Shown here: positions 36,028-44,702 of the stretch, in pieces
Numbering within the stretch: position 1 is the stretch's first letter
Layout of the letters: every line of letters begins with the position of its first letter
Source: Bacteroidetes bacterium 37-13
GTDB lineage: Bacteria; Bacteroidota; Bacteroidia; Chitinophagales; LD1
NCBI GenBank assembly: GCA_001897535.1
Contig: MKTC01000006.1
Span: forward strand, 62,001 to 126,000
Direction of reading: 5' to 3'
DNA: 64,000 bases
The notes under the pieces: model-generated
What the model was told of the DNA's origin: nothing
Seen by the model: the letters and a program-made list of their open reading frames with translations, nothing else
Databases searched by the model: none
Position numbers and translations under genes: made by a program

Positions 36028-36680
36028 TAAAGCAATTTTTAATTCTTTTCTCCTTATTTGTTTCTATTGGCGCTACTGCCCAACTTGATTCGTTACCAAG
36101 CGATAAAGATTTAGGAAGGCAACACATCAATGAACTTAGAAACGGTGGCGCATTGGTGGTGCGCTTAAAAGCCAGAACAAAAACGATTTCTGCTTATCTT
36201 TCTTCAGGCAATAAAAGTGTGGCAGATAGAATTCACGAAGAAGACACGAAACTCAATAAAAAAATTGTAGAAGCATTTGTAAATGAATTTAGATTCTGTC
36301 CTGTTTATTTTATTTACGCCAATGCTTCGCGCCAACTTATCAATGATGGCAAAGCTGAGTTTCTTAACAGCCAACTGCAAGTAGATACAAGCATTCACTT
36401 AAAAACTGAAAATTTTCTATTGTTAGATTATGGTACTTCAATGCTAAATGAAAGCACCAACAGCTACAACTACACTTACGGACACACTACCGAAGGCAGC
36501 ACGCCTGGCAACAGCCAAGCGTTCACCATTTTAGATAAACAATACAGCCAGCTTCATTCTCCATTTCCATATATTGTTTACTTAAACCCTTTGGAACATA
36601 ATGCTTTTTCAAAAGCAGTAACGCGCTTAAATACTAAGCTGTTTACTTACTACGCACAAACCAATAAAAAGAAGAATTAA
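36024..36680 (+). CDS. Hypothetical exported protein
   Basis: 218 aa. A clear signal peptide (MIKQFLILFSLFVSIGATAQ, cleavage after Gln20 or nearby) precedes a mixed alpha/beta protein without cysteines in obvious motifs; RNGGALVVRLKARTKTISAYL and the end FPYIVYLNPLEHNAFSKAVTRLN are the most regular parts. I do not recognise the family beyond similar-looking Bacteroidota proteins. It overlaps coaD by 4 nt and is 30 nt from rlmI, so it is a middle gene of the operon rimO-coaD-this-rlmI. Its role is unknown. Confidence 0.82.
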   Translation: MIKQFLILFSLFVSIGATAQLDSLPSDKDLGRQHINELRNGGALVVRLKARTKTISAYLSSGNKSVADRIHEEDTKLNKKIVEAFVNEFRFCPVYFIYANASRQLINDGKAEFLNSQLQVDTSIHLKTENFLLLDYGTSMLNESTNSYNYTYGHTTEGSTPGNSQAFTILDKQYSQLHSPFPYIVYLNPLEHNAFSKAVTRLNTKLFTYYAQTNKKKN

Positions 36681-36710
36681 ACAATCATTTTTAGCACCAA
36701 ATATTTTGAA

Positions 36711-37886
36711 ATGAGTTTCGTAAAAATAACACTACACGCTAACAAAACTGAGGCTGTGCGCAGATTTCACCCTTGGGTGTTTTCTGGTGCCATAAAGAAT
36801 ATTTCGGGCGAACCCAACGAAGGTGATGTAGTAGAAGTAACTGATGAAAAAGGAAATTTTCTTGGCTTAGGGCACTACGCTAAAGGAAGTATTGCTGTAC
36901 GCATTTTTTCTTTCGCAAACGAAAAAAATGTAGAGCAAATTTTCATTCAAAAAATTGAAGCAGCCATTGCGCTGCGTAAGCAAATTGGTTTGTGGCAAAA
37001 TAATATCACCAATGCTTTTAGACTCATTCACGGAGAAGGCGATGACTTACCTGGATTGATTGTAGATGTTTACGGCAACACCGCAGTGCTGCAAGCGCAC
37101 AGTAAAGGAATGTTTCAGCAGCGCGAATTGATTGCCCAAGCCATAAAAAAAGCATCAGCCGGAGTAATAGAAAATGTTTACTCTAAAAGCGATTCAGCAT
37201 TAAAACATAAAGAAAAAACTGATGGTTTACTTTTAGGAAATTCAGTTTGTGAAGAAATTTCGGAGTACAAACTTTTATTTAAAGTAGATATTCCAACAGG
37301 GCAAAAAACAGGTTTTTTTATTGACCAACGCGAAAACAGAAGATTGCTGGCGCGCTATGCTGAAAACAAAAAAGTATTAAACACATTTTGCTATACAGGC
37401 GGCTTTTCAGTTTATGCAGCTAAAACCGGAGCGGCATTGATTCATTCTGTTGATAGCTCCGCCAAAGCAACGCAGCTTACCAACGAAAACATGGTACTAA
37501 ACGAATGTGCCAATTACGAAACTTTCACTGCCGATGTTTTTGATTTTATGAACAAGCAAGCGGCAAATAATTTCTACGATATAATTGTGCTCGACCCACC
37601 TGCGTTTGCTAAAAATCACAATGCGCGACACCAAGCAATACAAGCCTACAAGCGCTTAAACATGGTTGCGCTGCAAAAGATTGCCAAAGGCGGTTTAATC
37701 TTCACTTTTTCTTGTTCGCAGGCGGTGAGTCAAGAAATGTTTGAAGGCGCGGTAACTGCTGCCTCAATAGAAACAGGGCGCAAATCAAAAATTATTCACC
37801 GACTGATGCAGCCGCCCGATCACCCAGTAAATATTTTCCATCCAGAAGGTGAATATTTAAAAGGATTGGTTTTAACTGTACAATAA
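36711..37886 (+). CDS. rlmI: RlmI-like 23S rRNA cytosine-C5 methyltransferase
   Basis: 391 aa. An N-terminal PUA-like domain (RRFHPWVFSGAIKNISGEP) is followed by the SAM-dependent methyltransferase: TGFFIDQRENRRLLARYA, LNTFCYTGGFSVYAA for SAM, VLDPPAFAKNH as the catalytic motif and FTFSCSQAV with the conserved Cys. RlmI methylates C1962 of 23S rRNA in E. coli; the exact target here is assumed. No terminator was found between it and the infA promoter 45 nt downstream. Confidence 0.9.
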   Translation: MSFVKITLHANKTEAVRRFHPWVFSGAIKNISGEPNEGDVVEVTDEKGNFLGLGHYAKGSIAVRIFSFANEKNVEQIFIQKIEAAIALRKQIGLWQNNITNAFRLIHGEGDDLPGLIVDVYGNTAVLQAHSKGMFQQRELIAQAIKKASAGVIENVYSKSDSALKHKEKTDGLLLGNSVCEEISEYKLLFKVDIPTGQKTGFFIDQRENRRLLARYAENKKVLNTFCYTGGFSVYAAKTGAALIHSVDSSAKATQLTNENMVLNECANYETFTADVFDFMNKQAANNFYDIIVLDPPAFAKNHNARHQAIQAYKRLNMVALQKIAKGGLIFTFSCSQAVSQEMFEGAVTAASIETGRKSKIIHRLMQPPDHPVNIFHPEGEYLKGLVLTVQ

Positions 37887-37930
37887 ATTGACACTTATCC
37901 AATGTATAAACATTTTTTTTTGAATAATTA

Positions 37931-37961
37931 TTTCACTCTTTAAATGAAAATGCTACATTTG
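37931..37961 (+). promoter_or_regulatory. Promoter of the infA-rpmJ-rpsM-rpsK operon
   Basis: TTTC (37931-37934), 19 nt, TACATTTG (37954-37961): one mismatch in the -33 box, perfect -7 box. Transcription would start near 37966, just ahead of the leader stem-loop. Confidence 0.72.
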
Positions 37962-37975
37962 CGACCCGTTTTAAA

Positions 37976-38018
37976 ATGCAGTAGGTATTTCCTATTGCTA
38001 TAGACGGAAAAACTGCAT
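37976..38018 (+). promoter_or_regulatory. Leader stem-loop that sequesters the infA start codon
   Basis: ATGCAGT (37976-37982) pairs perfectly with ACTGCAT (38012-38018), which contains the first two bases of the infA ATG. Inside, TTTCC (37988-37992) pairs with GGAAA (38006-38010), and TAT-TGCT-ATA may close the apex. The whole 5' UTR after the promoter is thus one stem with an internal loop. It resembles autoregulatory ribosomal-protein leaders in design, but the ligand is unknown. Confidence 0.5.
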
Positions 38019-38235
38019 GGCAAAACAAGATTTAATTGTTCAAGACGGAATCATAATCGAAGCACTTAGCAATGCTATGTTTCGAGTAAAATTAGAGAAT
38101 GGACATGAATTGATTGCCCATATTTCAGGAAAAATGAGAATGCACTACATTAAAATTCTTCCTGGAGATAAAGTGCAATTAGAAATGAGTCCGTATGACT
38201 TAAACAAAGGAAGAATAACATTCCGCTATAAATAG
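38017..38235 (+). CDS. infA: Translation initiation factor IF-1
   Basis: 72 aa, the standard length, all one OB fold: [31 protein letters not shown] and [26 protein letters not shown]. It assists IF-2/IF-3 in start-site selection on the 30S subunit. First gene of a short ribosomal operon; its ATG lies in a leader stem (37976-38018). In most Bacteroidota infA follows secY/map, but here the upstream gene is rlmI. Confidence 0.98.
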   Translation: MAKQDLIVQDGIIIEALSNAMFRVKLENGHELIAHISGKMRMHYIKILPGDKVQLEMSPYDLNKGRITFRYK

Positions 38236-38256
38236 TGAAAATTAAAAACTGAAAAA

Positions 38257-38373
38257 ATGAAGGTAAGAGCATCAGTTAAAAAACGCAGCGCAGACTGCAA
38301 AATTGTAAGACGCAAAGGCGTTTTATTTATCATCAATAAAAAAAATCCGAAATTTAAACAACGTCAAGGATAA
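38257..38373 (+). CDS. rpmJ: 50S ribosomal protein L36
   Basis: A 38-aa protein, read directly from the sequence: [20 protein letters not shown], then [18 protein letters not shown]. It has only one Cys (Cys14) and no His, so the zinc ribbon of the C+ form is lost; this is the zinc-independent C- type of L36. It lies 21 nt after infA and 7 nt before rpsM, the conserved order. Confidence 0.97.
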   Translation: MKVRASVKKRSADCKIVRRKGVLFIINKKNPKFKQRQG

Positions 38374-38380
38374 TTAAATT

Positions 38381-38758
38381 ATGGCTCGTATATCAGGTAT
38401 TGACCTCCCAAACAACAAACGTGGCGAAATTGCTTTAACTTATGTTTATGGCATCGGCTACACTACTGCAAAGAAAATTATTGAATTTGCAAAAATTGAA
38501 CCTAACACCAAAGTTAAAGATTGGACTGACGAACAGATAAACGGTATCCTTACCTATATTGCCGATCATTTAAAAGTGGAAGGCGAATTGCGTGGGGAAG
38601 TGCAGTCTAATATTAAACGTTTACAAGATATTGGTAGCTACCGTGGTATTCGCCACAGAAAAGGCTTACCACTTCGTGGACAAAGCACTAAAAACAACTC
38701 ACGTACCAGAAAAGGTAAACGTAAAACAGTTGCTAACAAGAAGAAAGTAACTAAATAA
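38381..38758 (+). CDS. rpsM: 30S ribosomal protein S13
   Basis: 125 aa, full length. [26 protein letters not shown] and the C-terminal [29 protein letters not shown] are characteristic. S13 is in the 30S head and contacts the 50S subunit and P-site tRNA. Third gene of infA-rpmJ-rpsM-rpsK, 26 nt before rpsK. Confidence 0.98.
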   Translation: MARISGIDLPNNKRGEIALTYVYGIGYTTAKKIIEFAKIEPNTKVKDWTDEQINGILTYIADHLKVEGELRGEVQSNIKRLQDIGSYRGIRHRKGLPLRGQSTKNNSRTRKGKRKTVANKKKVTK

Positions 38759-38784
38759 TAGATAATTTAAAGTAACTAAGAATA

Positions 38785-39195
38785 ATGGCTAAACAACAAT
38801 CTGCTGCAGCAGTAGCTAAAGCTAAAGCAAAGAAAAGAGTAGTAAAAGTTGATGCTGAAGGAAAAGTATTCATCAACGCCACTTTTAATAATATCATTAT
38901 CACTTTCGCCAATTTAAACGGCCAAGCAATTAGCTGGAGCAGCGCTGGTAAAGTTGGTTTCCGTGGGTCAAAGAAAAACACACCTTACGCAGCTCAATTA
39001 GCTGCTCAAGATGCTGCAAAAGTAGCTTTTGATGCAGGTTTGCGCAAAGTTGAGGTATTTGTAAAAGGTCCTGGAGCAGGTCGTGAAAGTGCTATCCGTT
39101 CTATCTATTCAAGCGGGATTGAAGTAACTATCATCAATGATATTACACCAATTCCTCACAACGGATGCCGCCCTCCAAAACAAAGAAGAGTGTAA
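38785..39195 (+). CDS. rpsK: 30S ribosomal protein S11
   Basis: 136 aa: [35 protein letters not shown] and the terminal [17 protein letters not shown]11 lies on the 30S platform near the mRNA exit. It is the last gene of the operon: a strong terminator begins 24 nt after the stop, whereas rpsD, rpoA and rplQ normally follow in this phylum. They are absent from the window. Confidence 0.98.
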   Translation: MAKQQSAAAVAKAKAKKRVVKVDAEGKVFINATFNNIIITFANLNGQAISWSSAGKVGFRGSKKNTPYAAQLAAQDAAKVAFDAGLRKVEVFVKGPGAGRESAIRSIYSSGIEVTIINDITPIPHNGCRPPKQRRV

Positions 39196-39218
39196 CACTC
39201 CACATATTATATTTATAC

Positions 39219-39250
39219 AAAAAGGAAACTCTTACGGGTTTCCTTTTTTT
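39219..39250 (+). terminator. Terminator after rpsK
   Basis: Stem AAAAAGGAAAC (39219-39229) with GTTTCCTTTTT (39238-39248), an 8-nt loop, then more T. It ends the ribosomal operon directly after rpsK. Confidence 0.9.
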
Positions 39251-39368
39251 GTTTGACCTACCGCCTTGCTGTTTACTCAAATAACGGCACTTTACTCCTT
39301 TCATTAACTACATAATACCGAAAGGATATCCGTAATAGACCAATAAAATTGTTCTAAACGGCTATCAT

Positions 39369-39384
39369 CCCGATAGTTATCGGG
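39369..39384. repeat. CCCGATA-GT-TATCGGG palindrome
   Basis: An isolated 16-bp inverted repeat in the 314-nt gap between rpsK and tetR. Palindromes of this kind (CCCGATAnnTATCGGG) are familiar from Bacteroidota intergenic regions, so it may be a dispersed repeat. It lacks a T tail. Nothing else is evident in 39251-39461. Confidence 0.5.
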
Positions 39385-39461
39385 AGTATTATACGGCAAA
39401 ATTTCCATCTATTTTAAAAATCATTTTCGTATAAGATAAAACTATAGTTGTAGAAAAAATA

Positions 39462-39492
39462 TTTGCAAATCAACTAACGTTTGTTAGTTTTG
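39462..39492 (+). promoter_or_regulatory. tetR-paaABC promoter with embedded operator
   Basis: TTTG (39462-39465), 19 nt, TAGTTTTG (39485-39492) matches the Bacteroidota promoter exactly. The palindrome ACTAAC-GTTT-GTTAGT (39473-39488) fills the spacer and runs into the -7 box, so a bound repressor would exclude RNA polymerase. The -7 box ends 17 nt before the tetR ATG. Its inner 14 bp differ by one base from the consensus CNAACGNNCGTTNG that I recall for Thermus PaaR. Confidence 0.75.
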
Positions 39493-39509
39493 TTGGCAGT
39501 AACTAGTTT

Positions 39510-40073
39510 ATGATTTCGGCTTCGCGCAAAGCACACATTAGGAATTCTGCTCAAAAACTTTTTCAAGAAAAGGGCTATGCCGCAACCTCCATGCGCGACT
39601 TAGCAAAAGAGGTTGGGGTTGAAGCGCCCAGCCTCTACAATCATTTCAGCTCTAAAAATGAATTACTAAAAGAAATCTGTTTTGACATTGCATCACAATT
39701 TTTTACCTCATTTAAAACTGCAACTGAAAATCAAAATACCTACTCTGAAAAACTTTCAGCAGCAATAAAAGCACATCTCTTAATCGTGTATGGCAACATT
39801 GATGCTTCTACTGTTTTTTTTGAAGAATGGAGTTTTTTAGAAGGTGCAGATTTAGCTAAATTCAAAAAGTTAAGAATATTCTATCAACAACAATTTAAGA
39901 CTTTAGTTGAAAAAGGAATTGAAGCAAAAGAATTTAAAAATATAGATGTAAATTTAACCGCCTTCACAATCCTATCTACACTAAATGCTACCCGCGAATT
40001 ATTTAAAAAAAACAGCTTTGAAAAAGTAACAGAGCACTGCATAAAAATATTACTAAACGGAATAAAACATTAA
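39510..40073 (+). CDS. TetR/AcrR family repressor, probably PaaR-like
   Basis: 187 aa. The N-terminal helix-turn-helix is AQKLFQEKGYAATSMRDLAKEVGVEAPSLYNHFSSKNELL; the C-terminal ligand domain is helical and not diagnostic. The gene lies 7 nt before paaA and behind a promoter overlapped by a TetR-type palindrome, so it most likely represses itself and paaABC and is released by an aromatic acyl-CoA such as phenylacetyl-CoA. The ligand is inference from context. A similar operator at 27982 suggests that it also controls the acyl-CoA dehydrogenase. Confidence 0.9.
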   Translation: MISASRKAHIRNSAQKLFQEKGYAATSMRDLAKEVGVEAPSLYNHFSSKNELLKEICFDIASQFFTSFKTATENQNTYSEKLSAAIKAHLLIVYGNIDASTVFFEEWSFLEGADLAKFKKLRIFYQQQFKTLVEKGIEAKEFKNIDVNLTAFTILSTLNATRELFKKNSFEKVTEHCIKILLNGIKH

Positions 40074-40080
40074 ATAAATT

Positions 40081-41067
40081 ATGTACGGAAACGCATACAT
40101 TAGCCCCGAAGAGGCAAAGCAAATGCAAAGCCAGCAAGACGACCCAAAACAACTTGCATTATTTGAAGCACGAGTTGCCAAAGGCGAAAAAGTAGAACCA
40201 GGAGATTGGATGCCAACAGACTATCGCAAGCAGTTGATAAGAATGATTGAACAGCATGCGCACAGCGAAATTGTGGGCGCACTTCCTGAAGGAACTTGGA
40301 TAACTCGCGCACCAAATTTTAGGCGCAAACTTGCTCTAATTGCAAAAGTACAAGATGAAATCGGGCACGGACAATTGTTGTATAGCGCTGCTGAAACTTT
40401 AGGCAAAACTCGCGAGCAAATGCTGGCAGATTTACTAAGTGGAAAATCTAAGTACAGTAACGTTTTCAACTACCCTGCAAAAACTTGGGCAGATATTGCA
40501 GTAATCGGCTTTTTAGTTGATGGAGCAGCAATTGTGAACCAAGTAATCAATTCAAAAGGTTCGTATGGCCCATATTGCAGAGCTTTAGAAAGAATTTGCT
40601 ACGAAGAAAGTTTTCACCTAAAGCAAGGACACGATAATTTTGTGTATCTCGCTACCGGCACGCCACAGCAGCGCAATATGTTGCAAGAAGCACTTAACCG
40701 TTGGTATCGTCCATTGCTTCATTTTTTCGGCCCAAGTGATAAAGCTTCGCAGCACTCTGAAAAACTAATGAAATGGCGTGTAAAACTCGCATCAAACGAT
40801 GATATGCGCAACCAATTTTTAGACCAATATGTTCCTAAAATTTTAGAATTAGACCTCACACTTCCTGATCCAAATTTAAAGAAAAACGATGCCGGCATTT
40901 GGGAATTTAGCGACCCGGACTGGGACGAATTTAAACGCGTAATAAATGGCGATGGTCCTTGCAATGCAGAGCGCTTGGCAGTTCGCAGATATGCCGAAGA
41001 AGCAGGGAGATGGGTGCGCAATGCGCTGATGAGAAAAGAAGAAAAATATGTTGTGCCTTTAGCATGA
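40081..41067 (+). CDS. paaA: 1,2-phenylacetyl-CoA epoxidase, catalytic subunit A
   Basis: 328 aa, a ferritin-like di-iron protein. Iron ligands are visible in [20 protein letters not shown] and [33 protein letters not shown] carries a further Glu. PaaA with PaaC forms the epoxidase that makes the ring-1,2-epoxide of phenylacetyl-CoA. It is the second gene of tetR-paaA-paaB-paaC. Downstream pathway genes (paaG, paaJ, paaZ) and the ligase paaK are not in the window. Confidence 0.96.
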   Translation: MYGNAYISPEEAKQMQSQQDDPKQLALFEARVAKGEKVEPGDWMPTDYRKQLIRMIEQHAHSEIVGALPEGTWITRAPNFRRKLALIAKVQDEIGHGQLLYSAAETLGKTREQMLADLLSGKSKYSNVFNYPAKTWADIAVIGFLVDGAAIVNQVINSKGSYGPYCRALERICYEESFHLKQGHDNFVYLATGTPQQRNMLQEALNRWYRPLLHFFGPSDKASQHSEKLMKWRVKLASNDDMRNQFLDQYVPKILELDLTLPDPNLKKNDAGIWEFSDPDWDEFKRVINGDGPCNAERLAVRRYAEEAGRWVRNALMRKEEKYVVPLA

Positions 41068-41113
41068 TTATTTCAAAGAAAATCTTTTTAGAAATTCAAT
41101 AGATAAATAAAAA

Positions 41114-41491
41114 ATGGAAACAAATAAATCATTAGACCCACGAGTTCAACGCTTAAATATTGGTGCACAAAATGGCGAAGCCAATATAGAAACCCACTTA
41201 GTAACTTGGGAAGTCTTTCATCAAGAAAAAAAAGGAAAGCAAGCAGTTCACGTTGGAATTGTGCATGCTTCATCACCTGAATTAGCATTGGTTTATGCGA
41301 AGGAAGTTTATGGCAGAAGAGGAAAAACCACCAACCTTTGGGTAGTAAAAACAAGCGACATTTTCACCTTCACACCCGAAGATGAAGATGTGTTTAATAC
41401 TGCACCGGAAAAACTGTATCGCGAAGCAGGATACTACAAAGTGCGCGACAGAATTGAAGCTTTTCAAAAAAGGAATAAAGAAACCGCTTAA
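41114..41491 (+). CDS. paaB: 1,2-phenylacetyl-CoA epoxidase subunit B
   Basis: 125 aa, somewhat longer than many PaaB proteins because of an N-terminal extension. The core is THLVTWEVFHQEKKGKQAVHVGIVHASSPELAL and YAKEVYGRRGKTTNLWVVKTSDI. PaaB bridges PaaAC dimers in the epoxidase complex and has no catalytic metal. It lies 46 nt after paaA and 40 nt before paaC. Confidence 0.95.
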   Translation: METNKSLDPRVQRLNIGAQNGEANIETHLVTWEVFHQEKKGKQAVHVGIVHASSPELALVYAKEVYGRRGKTTNLWVVKTSDIFTFTPEDEDVFNTAPEKLYREAGYYKVRDRIEAFQKRNKETA

Positions 41492-41531
41492 TCCTCTCTC
41501 CTATTTTCTAAAATAATTAATTGCAAAAAAA

Positions 41532-42287
41532 ATGAATACCGCAACAAAAGATTTACTCTATAAAATGGCTGATGATGCGTTCATTATCGGACACAGAAAT
41601 AGCGAATGGACAGGTATCGGCCCAATGCTTGAAGAAGACCTTGCTTTTTCAAGTATGGCGCAAGATAAAATTGGACACGCTTGGGCACTCTATAAAATTT
41701 TAAACGAACAGTTTGGCGAAGCTGATGCTGATGTACTTGGATTTCAGCGCAAAGCAAACGATTTTAAGTGCTGCCAGTTTGTTGAATTACCCATTGGCGA
41801 ATACGACTTTAGTTTAGTGCGCCATTTTCTTTTCGACCATGCAGAATATCTGCGCTACGAAGCGCTTTCAGAATCAAGTTTTGAACCATTAGCTCTACTT
41901 GCAAAAAAAATAAAAAGTGAAATTAAATACCACACCATGCATGCCGATACGCTTTTAAGACAGTTGGCAAATGGCAGCGAAGAAGCCAAAGCACGCATAC
42001 AAAATGCACTTAATTATTCTTGGCATTTCGCACTTGGAATATTTGAAGAAAGCAGTGCAGAAAATGAACTTATTTCAAACAAAGTTTTTATTGGTGAAGA
42101 TGCCCTAAAAAGCCAATGGATAGAAAAAGTTTCATCAATAATTGATGCAGCAGGATTAAAAGTTCCCGTAACAGAAAATACTAAAATTATATTAGGAGGA
42201 AGAAAAGGTACCCACAGCGAATACTTGCAACCGCTACTCACTGAAATGACAGAAGTTTTAGCCAGCGATCCTAATGCTGAATGGTAA
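41532..42287 (+). CDS. paaC: 1,2-phenylacetyl-CoA epoxidase, structural subunit C
   Basis: 251 aa, a ferritin-like partner of PaaA. MADDAFIIGHRNSEWTGIGPMLEEDLAFSSMAQDKIGHAW is the family start; KIKSEIKYHTMHADTLLRQL and GRKGTHSEYLQPLLTEM follow. It stabilises PaaA in the epoxidase. It is the last paa gene: neither paaD (Fe-S maturation) nor paaE (reductase) follows, and kynU begins 88 nt downstream. Confidence 0.95.
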   Translation: MNTATKDLLYKMADDAFIIGHRNSEWTGIGPMLEEDLAFSSMAQDKIGHAWALYKILNEQFGEADADVLGFQRKANDFKCCQFVELPIGEYDFSLVRHFLFDHAEYLRYEALSESSFEPLALLAKKIKSEIKYHTMHADTLLRQLANGSEEAKARIQNALNYSWHFALGIFEESSAENELISNKVFIGEDALKSQWIEKVSSIIDAAGLKVPVTENTKIILGGRKGTHSEYLQPLLTEMTEVLASDPNAEW

Positions 42288-42375
42288 TTCTGCCTAATCA
42301 ACACTTTTTTAAAATTCAGTTATACAAATAGAAATTTCAAATTCATATTTGTGTTTATTCTGAATATTAAAATAA

Positions 42376-43626
42376 ATGCAAGCTACTTTACAATACGCGC
42401 AAACGTGCGACCAAAGCGACACACTCAAACATTTTAGAGAACGATTTTTTATTCCTAAAGTAAACGGCAGTGAGGTTGTTTATTTATGCGGAAACTCTTT
42501 GGGATTACAGCCTAAAACCGTTAGTTCATTTATTCAAGAAGAACTTGATAAATGGCAAAACTTAGCGGTATTGGCACATCACGAAGGCAAAAATCCTTGG
42601 ATGTATTACCACAAACTTTTCACTGTACCACTCGCAAAACTTACAGGAGCAAAAGAAAGCGAAGTGGTTTGCATGAATCAACTTTCGGTGAATTTGAATT
42701 TGATGTTGGTTTCCTTTTATCGCCCAACAGCTAAGCGTTTTAAAGTGTTGATGCAAAGCACAGAATTTCCAAGCGATTATTATGCAGTTCAGCAGCAAGT
42801 AAAATTTCATGGTTACAATCCCGAAGAAGCAATTATTGAAATTGCACCGCGCAGTGGTGAAAACGCTATTAGAACTGAAGATATTAAAAAAACAATAGAG
42901 CAGTATAAAGACGAATTAGCATTAGTTCTTTTTAGTGGTGTAAATTATTACAGTGGTCAGTTTTTTGATATTGAAGCCATTTCTAAAAAATGCTGTGAAC
43001 ACGAAATAATTTTTGGTTTAGATTTGGCACATACCATAGGCAATTTACCACTTAAACTCCATGAATGGAATGTAGATTTTGCCACTTGGTGTTCTTACAA
43101 ATATCTAAACAGCGGACCTGGAGGCGTGAGTGGAATTTTTGTACATGAATATCACCACAATAAAGAACTGCCGCGCTTTGCAGGCTGGTGGGGAAATAAA
43201 GAAAGCGTGCGCTTTTTAATGCAAAAAGAATTTATTCCCATGCAAGGTGCAGAAGGTTGGCAACAAAGCAATGCGCCAATTTTTAGTATGGCAGCGCACT
43301 TAGCTTCACTCCAAATTTTTGAGGAGGCTGGCATGGAAAACTTGAGAAACAAAAGCATTGAGCTTACTAATTTCACTGAATATATTTTAAATGAAAAACT
43401 CAAAAATTCAATTGAAATAATTACCCCAAAAAATACTGCGGAAAGAGGCTGTCAGCTTTCTATTCGCGTAAATGGAAACGGAAAAGAAATGTTTAATAAA
43501 TTGATGGAGCAAAACTTTATTTGCGATTGGCGCGAACCGGATATTATTCGTATTGCTCCGGTGCCGCTGTACAATACATTCACTGATGTTTGGAAATTTA
43601 CTGAAGCTCTTGAACAAATTCTTTAG
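42376..43626 (+). CDS. kynU: Kynureninase
   Basis: 416 aa, a PLP fold-type I enzyme. VVYLCGNSLGLQPK is the family start, LDLAHTIGNLPL holds the PLP-binding Asp, and Lys242 in WCSYKYLNSGPGG is the Schiff-base residue. It cleaves kynurenine or 3-hydroxykynurenine to (3-hydroxy)anthranilate and alanine. With 3-hydroxyanthranilate dioxygenase at 46493 it makes quinolinate precursors for NAD, or degrades tryptophan. The two genes are 2.9 kb apart with unrelated genes between them. Confidence 0.96.
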   Translation: MQATLQYAQTCDQSDTLKHFRERFFIPKVNGSEVVYLCGNSLGLQPKTVSSFIQEELDKWQNLAVLAHHEGKNPWMYYHKLFTVPLAKLTGAKESEVVCMNQLSVNLNLMLVSFYRPTAKRFKVLMQSTEFPSDYYAVQQQVKFHGYNPEEAIIEIAPRSGENAIRTEDIKKTIEQYKDELALVLFSGVNYYSGQFFDIEAISKKCCEHEIIFGLDLAHTIGNLPLKLHEWNVDFATWCSYKYLNSGPGGVSGIFVHEYHHNKELPRFAGWWGNKESVRFLMQKEFIPMQGAEGWQQSNAPIFSMAAHLASLQIFEEAGMENLRNKSIELTNFTEYILNEKLKNSIEIITPKNTAERGCQLSIRVNGNGKEMFNKLMEQNFICDWREPDIIRIAPVPLYNTFTDVWKFTEALEQIL

Positions 43627-43646
43627 CATTGCATTTTTAAAATAAA

Positions 43647-43904
43647 ATGGAAAGAATTTTAATTGCCCTTACCGGCTGGATTGGCGCTATATTGGTTTTG
43701 TATGCCTATTTTATGATTTCAACTAAAAGACTGCAAGGCAATTCCGTACATTACCAAACTGCCAATATTTTAGGTGCTATTTGCTTAATGATAAACACCT
43801 ATTTTAACCATGCATATCCATCAGCAGCAGTAAATTTAATTTGGATAGGAATTGGTTTTTATTCCTTGCTATCAAAACAAAAAGAAGTGCAAACAAACTT
43901 GTAA
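43647..43904 (+). CDS. CBU_0592 family small membrane protein
   Basis: 85 aa with three hydrophobic helices: ILIALTGWIGAILVLYAYFMIST, YQTANILGAICLMINTYFN and AAVNLIWIGIGFYSLLS. The GWIGA start and N-x-x-G-A middle are the pattern of this uncharacterised family, related in topology to half-transporters. It begins 20 nt after kynU and ends 44 nt before the yebC-like gene, so it is probably co-transcribed with kynU. Function unknown. Confidence 0.82.
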   Translation: MERILIALTGWIGAILVLYAYFMISTKRLQGNSVHYQTANILGAICLMINTYFNHAYPSAAVNLIWIGIGFYSLLSKQKEVQTNL

Positions 43905-43948
43905 AAAACAATCGTAAACTTAATTTCACACACTTAAAATAAAAGAAT

Positions 43949-44659
43949 ATGGGTCGCGCATTTGAGTATAGAAAAGAACGAAAATTTAAGCGTTGGGGAG
44001 CAATGGCAAAAGCTTTTACACGAATTGGAAAAGAGATTGCCATAGCAGTAAAAGAGGGCGGACCACACGCTGAAACCAATGCACGTTTAAGGCAAGCAAT
44101 ACAAAATGCTAAAGGTGCAAATATGCCTAAAGACAGAGTGGAAAACGCCATTAAGAAAGCATCTTCGAAAGACACTTCAAACTACGAAGAGGTTTCGTAC
44201 GAAGGCTATGCACCACATGGTGTTGCGGTGGTAATTGATACCCAAACCGATAACCCAACCAGAACCGTTGCTAACATTCGCTCCTACTTTAATAAACTAA
44301 ATGGTTCTTTAGGAAACCAAGGTGCGGTGAGCTATATGTTTAAAAAATATGCACTTTTTAAATTTGCCTTAGGAAATAAAAATACTGAAGATTTAGAATT
44401 AGAACTTATTGATGCCGGGCTTACTGATTTGCAGGTGGATGAAGATACTGTTTTAGCGTATGCCGATTTCACAGACTTCGGAACAATGGCAAAAAAATTA
44501 GAAGATTTACAGATTGAAGTAATTGAAGCCACCTACGAAAAAACTCCAGATTTTTACAAAGAAGGTTTAAGCGATGAAGAAGTAGAAGAAGTAATTAAGC
44601 TCATTGAAAAATTAGAAGAAGATGATGATGTTAGCTTAGTATTTCATAACATGAAATAG
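43949..44659 (+). CDS. YebC/PmpR family protein
   Basis: 236 aa, full length. MGRAFEYRKERKFKRWGAMAKAFTRIGKEI, NMPKDRVENAIKKAS, YEGYAPHGVAVVID and NLGNQGAVSYMFKK-like segments are all present. YebC proteins bind DNA as regulators in some bacteria, and recent work on the family links them to translation of proline-rich stretches; which applies here is open. It precedes mscL by 43 nt. Confidence 0.94.
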   Translation: MGRAFEYRKERKFKRWGAMAKAFTRIGKEIAIAVKEGGPHAETNARLRQAIQNAKGANMPKDRVENAIKKASSKDTSNYEEVSYEGYAPHGVAVVIDTQTDNPTRTVANIRSYFNKLNGSLGNQGAVSYMFKKYALFKFALGNKNTEDLELELIDAGLTDLQVDEDTVLAYADFTDFGTMAKKLEDLQIEVIEATYEKTPDFYKEGLSDEEVEEVIKLIEKLEEDDDVSLVFHNMK

Positions 44660-44702
44660 ATTTTCTTTATTTGGAATTATTAAATCATAAAAAAATAAAC
44701 AC

